Made by a program: the position numbers and the translations under genes | Notes under the pieces: model-generated | Databases searched by the model: none | What the model was told of the DNA's origin: nothing | Seen by the model: the letters and a program-made list of their open reading frames with translations, nothing else | NCBI GenBank assembly: GCA_018817365.1 | Contig: JAHISY010000107.1 | Span: forward strand, 1-9,874 | Source: Patescibacteria group bacterium | Lineage (GTDB): Bacteria; Patescibacteriota; Gracilibacteria; JAHISY01 | DNA: 9,874 bases | Direction of reading: 5' to 3' | Part shown: positions 5,781-9,874 of the stretch, one piece after another | Layout: every line of letters starts with the position of its first letter | How positions within the stretch are numbered: the first letter of the stretch is position 1

Positions 5781-5829
5781 GACCTTCCCGATGTCCATCG
5801 GGACGCGCTACCAACTGCGCCACACCCCG
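5776..5829 (-). pseudogene. 5' part of a disrupted tRNA-Pro copy
   Basis: Bases 5804-5830 are identical to 5470-5496, the 5' part of the intact tRNA-Pro (acceptor 5' strand and D-arm). The palindrome TCCCGATGTCCATCGGGA follows at 5786-5803 in place of the anticodon arm, then the variable loop and GGAGG of the T-stem. The sequence stops being tRNA at 5775. The 34 bases 5776-5809 also occur in the 3' fragment at 5326-5359. Confidence 0.8.
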
Positions 5830-5981
5830 AAATTAAATTTTTTAATTTAGAGGTTGAAATTTTATTCCAAAGATTGAGAAAAGCCCTGATTGGATACCTC
5901 TGTGATTTTAACATCATTTTGCTACCCCTTTAGTTCGCTTTTTTTGAAGAGGAAAGCCTTATTTTCTTTTTTAGGAAATGC

Positions 5982-6010
5982 TTGACTTTTTAGTTTCTTT
6001 CTGTTAGAAT
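5982..6010 (+). promoter_or_regulatory. Sigma70-type promoter of the PAS gene
   Basis: TTGACT at 5982-5987 and TAGAAT at 6005-6010 are separated by 17 bases. A TG at 6002-6003 adds an extended -10. Transcription would start near 6017, leaving a leader of about 25 bases before the ATG at 6042. It is the best promoter match I see in the window. The rest of 5830-6041 shows only an AT-rich hairpin (5830-5848) and no gene. Confidence 0.75.
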
Positions 6011-6041
6011 GCAAAAGGTCAATCACTAGAACACCAACAAG

Positions 6042-6713
6042 ATGCCAAAAAAACTACCAGCAACTGAACAAAAACCTGCGAGAAAAAAGTTTTCGTTGGA
6101 GTTTCTCGAGGGGGATGTTATCAAAATTACCGGCATTGTTTTAACTATTCTCGTCGCAACACAAATTGTTTTTGTTAAAGGGTTCCATTTAGTCAAAGAA
6201 ATGAGAGCCGATGTTTTGGGCTCACACGAGTCGGCAGAGACTTATGAAACAAGTAGCACCGAGGAAACTCAAGCTGATATCAAAGAACAAAAAGATTCTA
6301 TTTCTGAGGATTTCTACAAAAAAATTGTTGAGAGCTCAAAAAGCATTATTTTGAAGTGGGATTCGGATGGAATGATTACTTACATGAATTCGTTTGGCGC
6401 GGAATTTTTTGGCTACACGCAAGATGAAATTATTGGCAAAAGCATGTTTTTGCTCGTACCCGGTATCGAGTCGACGACAAAACGCGATTTGAACCAGATG
6501 CTTCGCGATATCCAAAAAGATCCTGAAAAATTCAGAAGCAGCGAAAATGAAAACATCAAAAAAACCGGTGAACGGGTATGGGTGACCTGGACAAACACCG
6601 CGATTGATATCGACGGCAAAAGCGAGATTTTGAGCATAGGGAATGAGGACGTGTGTGATATTTCGCGGAAATCGGAAATAGAAAATGAAAGTCCGACTGA
6701 TAACGAAAACTAA
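6042..6713 (+). CDS. Membrane-anchored PAS domain protein
   Basis: A 223-residue protein. The N-terminus is basic, followed by one hydrophobic helix at about residues 26-46. A charged, Thr/Ser/Glu-rich linker runs to about residue 93. A PAS domain covers about residues 95-205, with the typical FYKKIVESSKSIILKWDSDG start, a MNSFGAEFFGYTQDEIIGKS centre, and a KTGERVWVTWTNTAI strand pair. There is no kinase, cyclase or phosphatase domain, so it is a sensor or interaction module without its own output. A cytoplasmic PAS domain is expected if the N-terminus stays inside. No Shine-Dalgarno is seen, but a strong promoter lies just upstream. A STAS-domain gene follows after 121 bp, so partner-type signalling is possible; ligand and partner are unknown. 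Confidence 0.8.
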   Translation: MPKKLPATEQKPARKKFSLEFLEGDVIKITGIVLTILVATQIVFVKGFHLVKEMRADVLGSHESAETYETSSTEETQADIKEQKDSISEDFYKKIVESSKSIILKWDSDGMITYMNSFGAEFFGYTQDEIIGKSMFLLVPGIESTTKRDLNQMLRDIQKDPEKFRSSENENIKKTGERVWVTWTNTAIDIDGKSEILSIGNEDVCDISRKSEIENESPTDNEN

Positions 6714-6834
6714 CTACTTCACTCACAAAGAGACAATCTAAAAAATACAGTTCTCGCCCCGCGCAACTTTCAATAAAAAATACCGCAACTACTTATCTTC
6801 TAATCATTTCTATTCTTTATTCTTCAAACTCCCC

Positions 6835-7200
6835 GTGCAAACTCAAATCAATCACGAAATAAAAATCGCACACGGAAAACCGTATGCTTTCGTGACACTC
6901 ACCGGCTACCTCGACGAACACAGCCTCGCGAATTTTTCTGAGATAATCGAGCCACTCCTCGAGAGCCACCACGCGTATCTCGTTCTCGATCTTGGCGAAC
7001 TCGATCTCGTAAGCAGCCATGCGGTGAGTTATTTTGAAAATCTTCATCGCAAACTCGCCGCCACCGAAAAACGAATGGCCTTCGTGAACGCGAACGCCGA
7101 AATTCGCGAAACTTTGGAATTTATGGGACTATCTAAATTAGTTGTGATATTTGACAGAGAAGACAAATTTGTGGAGGCTATCAGAAGTGGCGAAATTTAA
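6835..7200 (+). CDS. STAS domain protein, anti-sigma antagonist-like
   Basis: A 121-residue single STAS domain. The strand FVTLTGYLDEHSLANF opens it, LVLDLGELDLVSSHAVSYF forms the centre, and MAFVNANAEIRETLEFMGLSKLVVIF the end. In SpoIIAA/RsbV proteins the centre reads D-S-S-G, with the first Ser phosphorylated by an anti-sigma kinase. Here S60-S61 remain, but the preceding Asp is Val and the Gly is His, so regulation by phosphorylation is possible but not assured. No anti-sigma kinase or PP2C phosphatase is in the window. The GTG start lacks a Shine-Dalgarno and is chosen because it opens the domain. The gene overlaps the next one by 14 bp, which ties it to the envelope genes downstream. Confidence 0.75.
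   Translation: MQTQINHEIKIAHGKPYAFVTLTGYLDEHSLANFSEIIEPLLESHHAYLVLDLGELDLVSSHAVSYFENLHRKLAATEKRMAFVNANAEIRETLEFMGLSKLVVIFDREDKFVEAIRSGEI
7173..7177 (+). promoter_or_regulatory. Ribosome binding site setting the GTG start at 7187
   Basis: GGAGG lies 9 bases before GTG 7187, inside the end of the STAS gene. It favours this start over an upstream in-frame ATG at 7151, which would add 12 residues and place a less typical leader before the membrane anchor. Confidence 0.65.
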
Positions 7201-8401
7201 AAAAAAGTGGCGATTTGTACGCGCGACGGTTACAGCAATTCTGTCGACCATCGGGGCGAGCCTGTTTTTTTTAAATTTTCAAGAAACAGAAGTTCTCCCG
7301 CTGGAAAAAATTTCAGCGAACTTCGTAGCGGAGCGAATGCAGTTGATGCGAAATTGGTTTTTGACGAACGCGAGAGATGGCGACACGCTCCCCTATTTTT
7401 ACGATCCTGCCGACAGCAGTTTCCAGAAAGATAACAACATCATCCGACAGCTGCTCACCACGCAAGGAATTTTCGCGCTCGCGCGAGAACTCGAAGACGC
7501 AGAACTTCGCGAAGTCGGCGAGCAAAATCTCGCAGCAGTTTTTCGGAAATATTTTAAAACCGAGGAAACCCCTCAGTCGTCCGATGGGATGTTAACTTTC
7601 GGCTTTTTCGAGGGGAATGGAAAAGTCAAACTCGGCGGCGCGGCTCTCGGAATCATCGCGATTCTCGAAGGCGAATTGACTGAAAAATATTCGGAAGAGT
7701 TGGCGGCTCTCGCGAATTTTCTCGAAGCGATGCAACAGCCAAATGGCAGTTTTCAGACTTTTTACCGACCAGCAGACTTCGAAACGAATGAACGTTTTTA
7801 CTCCGGCGAAGCGCTGCTCGCCGCCGCGCGCCTTTTTGAATTTTCGGGAGAAGCGAAGTGGCTCGATTTTGTGGAGCGGGGTTTCGAATATTATCGTCCG
7901 AAAATCACGGAAAATTTTTCGCCGCAGTTTGTGCCGTGGCACACGATGGCGTACGCGGAAATTTTCGAACGAACGGGCGAACAGAAATACGCCGATTTTA
8001 TTTTTTGGCTGAACGATGAATTAATCGCGGAAATGCTGGAAAAAAATCCCATCGAACCCGCCACACTCGGTCGTTTTTACAATTCGGAAAAACATGCGGA
8101 ATACGGACCGCCTCACAGCTCGAGTACTGCAGTTTATGTGGAAGGGCTGACTTATGCTTTCGAGACGGCGGAGAAAATCGATGACGGGGAGCGCGTGAAA
8201 AATTATCGTGAAGCAGTCCGGCTCGGCACGCGCTCGCTGCTGCAACTGCAATTTACTTTTGAAAATTCTCGGGAATTCGAAAATCCGGAGCGGCTGGTCG
8301 GCGCGATTCGGAGAGCAGTGGATCGCAACGAAATTCGAATCGATCAAATCGGTCACACCGCAAACGCGCTGCCGCGAATGAAAAAGATTTTGGAAAAATA
8401 G
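7187..8401 (+). CDS. Membrane-anchored alpha/alpha-toroid protein (epimerase/glycosidase-like)
   Basis: A 404-residue protein with a basic N-terminus, a single hydrophobic helix at about residues 9-31, then an extracytoplasmic helical domain. Repeated helix-hairpin units such as LANFLEAMQQPNGSFQTFY, YSGEALLAAARLFEFSGEAKW and WHTMAYAEIFERTGEQKYAD show an (alpha/alpha)6 toroid, as in D-glucuronyl C5-epimerase-like and six-hairpin glycosidase-like enzymes. The C-terminal GAIRRAVDRNEIRIDQIGHTANAL motif matches a recurring family ending. Conserved H (PWHTMAY), the E/Y in the Y-x-E segments and H (RIDQIGH) could line a sugar site. The substrate is unknown. It is probably tethered to the outer face of the membrane and, with the GT-C-like gene 15 bp downstream, may act in making or trimming a surface glycan. 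The first helix is too hydrophobic at its end for a clear cleavage site. Confidence 0.7.
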   Translation: MAKFKKKWRFVRATVTAILSTIGASLFFLNFQETEVLPLEKISANFVAERMQLMRNWFLTNARDGDTLPYFYDPADSSFQKDNNIIRQLLTTQGIFALARELEDAELREVGEQNLAAVFRKYFKTEETPQSSDGMLTFGFFEGNGKVKLGGAALGIIAILEGELTEKYSEELAALANFLEAMQQPNGSFQTFYRPADFETNERFYSGEALLAAARLFEFSGEAKWLDFVERGFEYYRPKITENFSPQFVPWHTMAYAEIFERTGEQKYADFIFWLNDELIAEMLEKNPIEPATLGRFYNSEKHAEYGPPHSSSTAVYVEGLTYAFETAEKIDDGERVKNYREAVRLGTRSLLQLQFTFENSREFENPERLVGAIRRAVDRNEIRIDQIGHTANALPRMKKILEK

Positions 8402-8416
8402 TGTATTCTTTGAGGC

Positions 8417-9865
8417 ATGGAGATTGACCAAGTTTTTTTCTTCAAAATAGTTTTGTCGCTAATTGTCCTCGGACTTGTTTGGGCATATTATTTTTTTGGC
8501 AAGCGCCGATTGGCACGTTGGATTTTGATCGCCGCTTTCGTGCCGTCCGTCTTTTTTTCCGCATGGGGTTTTTACAATTTCGATTCACCCGTAGACAAAA
8601 CCGGCTACTGGGATTTGTACCATTATTATTTAAATGCAAAATATTTCGAGGAGCTCGGCTATTTCAATCTTTACCAAGCTTCCATCATCACAGATCAAGA
8701 AGGCGAAAATCGGTTCAAAAAATTGGATAAAATTCGCGATTTAAAAACCCAGCAGCACACTGGCTACTTTTTGGAATTTCATGAATACAAAAAACTGAAA
8801 AATAATTTTTCGCCCGAACGCTGGGAAGCTTTTCAGAATGATGTTGATTTTTTCTTTCAGCATTTGAGTCCGAAAGTTTTGACTGATCGCGGCTACAATG
8901 CGACACCTCCGTGGAATAAAACCGGCTCCCTGATCACCAACGCCCTACCGCTCGAAAATCCCTCCACCATTCCAATCTTAATCTCTCTCGACTGCATACT
9001 TTTTGCAGGAATGGTTTTGCTCATTTTTCACGCGTTCGGATTGTTGGGAGTGTTTCTTTTTCTGATTTTGTGGGGACTCAGCCCGCTCGTGATGAGTCCG
9101 TTACAAGGAGGTTTTTTGCGACTTGGCTGGATTGCCGCGCTTGTCGCCAGTTGCGGTTTTTTTAAATTAAAGCAATACACGACATCGGGCGCGCTACTGG
9201 CTTGCGCGACGATGCTGCAAGTTTTTCCGATTGTTTTTTTGGGAGGACTGGTATTTCAAGAAATTTGGAATTTTTGTAAAACAAAAAAGGTTTCGCCGCG
9301 AGCGCGTAAATTTTTACTCGGATTTTTAATCACCGCCGCCGTACTGTTTTTTTACGGCAGCCTCGATCGGTCCAATAACTTTGACTTCAGCCGTTGGTTG
9401 GAATTCTTCGAGAAAATTGTCGTGCACAGCCAAACTTCGTCGAATCAACGCAGTGGTCTCGCTTACCTCATTCCTGCAGAAGTTGCCATGCTTCGCCCGA
9501 TTTTCGCAATTTTGATCGTAGCATGGTTCGCGATTGTTGCTCGCCGACTCTCTCACGACAAACTGATTCCAATCAGCTTTGTGTTGCTTCCCGTTTTCGT
9601 TGCTCCAGCCTCTTATTATTTTTCAGTAATTGCCATTTTTGCACTCGCATTTGCCGACCTCTCGAAACGAAAAAACGTGATCTGTATTTCTTTAATTCTG
9701 CTTGCCTTCATTTTGCAAGCATTCAAAACAATCCAAGAAAATGCGTACCACAATTCCAACACCAGCTACCACTGGTCGGCGCTTGTTTTCCTGTTTGGTC
9801 TCGGAATTTTGACGATTTTTTCTGCTCGTTGGAAAAATAAAAGCGGTCGACTTTCTTCCGATTAA
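8417..9865 (+). CDS. Polytopic GT-C-like membrane glycosyltransferase
   Basis: A 482-residue integral membrane protein. Hydrophobic helices occur at about residues 7-27 and 34-52. An extracytoplasmic loop of about 130 residues follows, then a run of further helices from about 183 to the end. The loop opens with YWDLYHYYLNAKYFEELGYFNLY; Asp66 sits where GT-C transferases (GT87/DUF2029-like) carry the catalytic Asp, and the Y-x-x-A-K-Y-F wording is typical of them. By family it would move a sugar from a polyprenyl phosphate to an envelope acceptor; donor and acceptor are unknown. The ATG at 8417 is preceded by GAGG only one base away, so translation may be coupled to the gene before. The stop is 9 bp before the window end, and no terminator is visible. 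Confidence 0.65.
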   Translation: MEIDQVFFFKIVLSLIVLGLVWAYYFFGKRRLARWILIAAFVPSVFFSAWGFYNFDSPVDKTGYWDLYHYYLNAKYFEELGYFNLYQASIITDQEGENRFKKLDKIRDLKTQQHTGYFLEFHEYKKLKNNFSPERWEAFQNDVDFFFQHLSPKVLTDRGYNATPPWNKTGSLITNALPLENPSTIPILISLDCILFAGMVLLIFHAFGLLGVFLFLILWGLSPLVMSPLQGGFLRLGWIAALVASCGFFKLKQYTTSGALLACATMLQVFPIVFLGGLVFQEIWNFCKTKKVSPRARKFLLGFLITAAVLFFYGSLDRSNNFDFSRWLEFFEKIVVHSQTSSNQRSGLAYLIPAEVAMLRPIFAILIVAWFAIVARRLSHDKLIPISFVLLPVFVAPASYYFSVIAIFALAFADLSKRKNVICISLILLAFILQAFKTIQENAYHNSNTSYHWSALVFLFGLGILTIFSARWKNKSGRLSSD

Positions 9866-9874
9866 ATCACCCGC

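Larger units (their letters stand above)
5326..5809. repeat. 450-bp unit bracketed by perfect 34-bp direct repeats
   Basis: Bases 5326-5359 and 5776-5809 are identical over 34 bases, from CCTCCGACC to GGACGCGCT, and differ on both sides. Joining the left flank of copy 1 to the right flank of copy 2 through the repeat gives a full-length tRNA-Pro-like sequence. The interval therefore behaves like an insertion into, or tandem rearrangement of, a tRNA copy. It contains an unassigned spacer (about 5360-5418), the intact tRNA-Pro and the GIY-YIG gene. Confidence 0.8.

Noticed and set aside
5326..5809. attL/attR of a phage or integrative element
   Set aside because: No integrase or phage gene lies between the repeats, and the tRNA is left broken rather than restored; recorded as a cassette of unknown mechanism instead.
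5303..5830. CRISPR array, because of three similar blocks
   Set aside because: The blocks are tRNA-Pro pieces at unequal spacing (117 and 450 bp) with a gene between two of them; there are no regular spacers or cas genes.
7151..7186. Upstream ATG start for the toroid protein
   Set aside because: It has no ribosome binding site and overlaps the STAS gene by 50 bp; GTG 7187 has GGAGG at good spacing and a typical basic lead before the membrane helix.
1..9865. Use of TGA as glycine, as in some CPR groups
   Set aside because: TGA ends the PH-domain gene in a proper overlap with miaB, and all other genes are full-length without in-frame TGA.

Overview
The window looks like a chromosomal segment of a small-genome, AT-leaning bacterium, most plausibly of the Candidate Phyla Radiation (Patescibacteria). 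The reasons are short compact genes, few Shine-Dalgarno sites, GTG starts, small single-domain proteins, and several word-repeat and palindrome elements both between and inside genes. TGA is used as a stop (the PH-domain gene) and no gene needs it as a sense codon, so the standard bacterial code applies. The lineage is an inference; no rRNA or marker set is present.

Layout. Bases 1-831 hold the 3' part of a SEDS glycosyltransferase gene (ftsW-like). A word-repeat inverted element (885-1020) separates it from a two-gene overlapping unit: a membrane PH-domain protein (1088-1612) and a miaB-type methylthiotransferase (1609-2994). The miaB gene carries two in-frame repeat insertions. Convergent to it lies an unrecognised AT-rich gene (3028-3678, minus). 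It is bracketed by a perfect 30-bp direct repeat made of the miaB 3' end, so a broken second copy of the miaB tail sits at 3677-3751. Next, on the minus strand, are a YibE/F membrane protein (3754-4776) and a four-helix-bundle (S23/IVP-like) protein (4819-5166), the latter with a large inverted repeat directly upstream.

Bases 5303-5830 are the most unusual part. An intact tRNA-Pro(UGG) and a GIY-YIG endonuclease-like gene sit between the two halves of a second, disrupted tRNA-Pro copy. The anticodon arm of that copy has been replaced by an 18-nt palindrome. The two halves overlap in a perfect 34-bp direct repeat spaced 450 bp apart. The T-stem of the broken tRNA supplies the GGAGG ribosome binding site of the endonuclease gene.

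The right third (5982-9865, plus) starts with a near-consensus sigma70-type promoter and encodes a membrane-anchored PAS protein, a STAS-domain protein, a membrane-anchored alpha/alpha-toroid protein of the epimerase/glycosidase type, and a polytopic GT-C-like membrane protein. The last three are tightly packed (the STAS and toroid genes overlap; 15 bp to the next) and may form an envelope-glycan operon with a signalling gene at its head.

The main hunting result is that the window contains two independent gene interruptions, each with long perfect direct repeats (30 bp and 34 bp), together with at least four word-repeat or palindromic elements, two of which landed in frame inside miaB. This points to active small-element traffic in this genome, with the four-helix-bundle gene plus inverted repeat and the GIY-YIG/tRNA cassette as candidate movable units.
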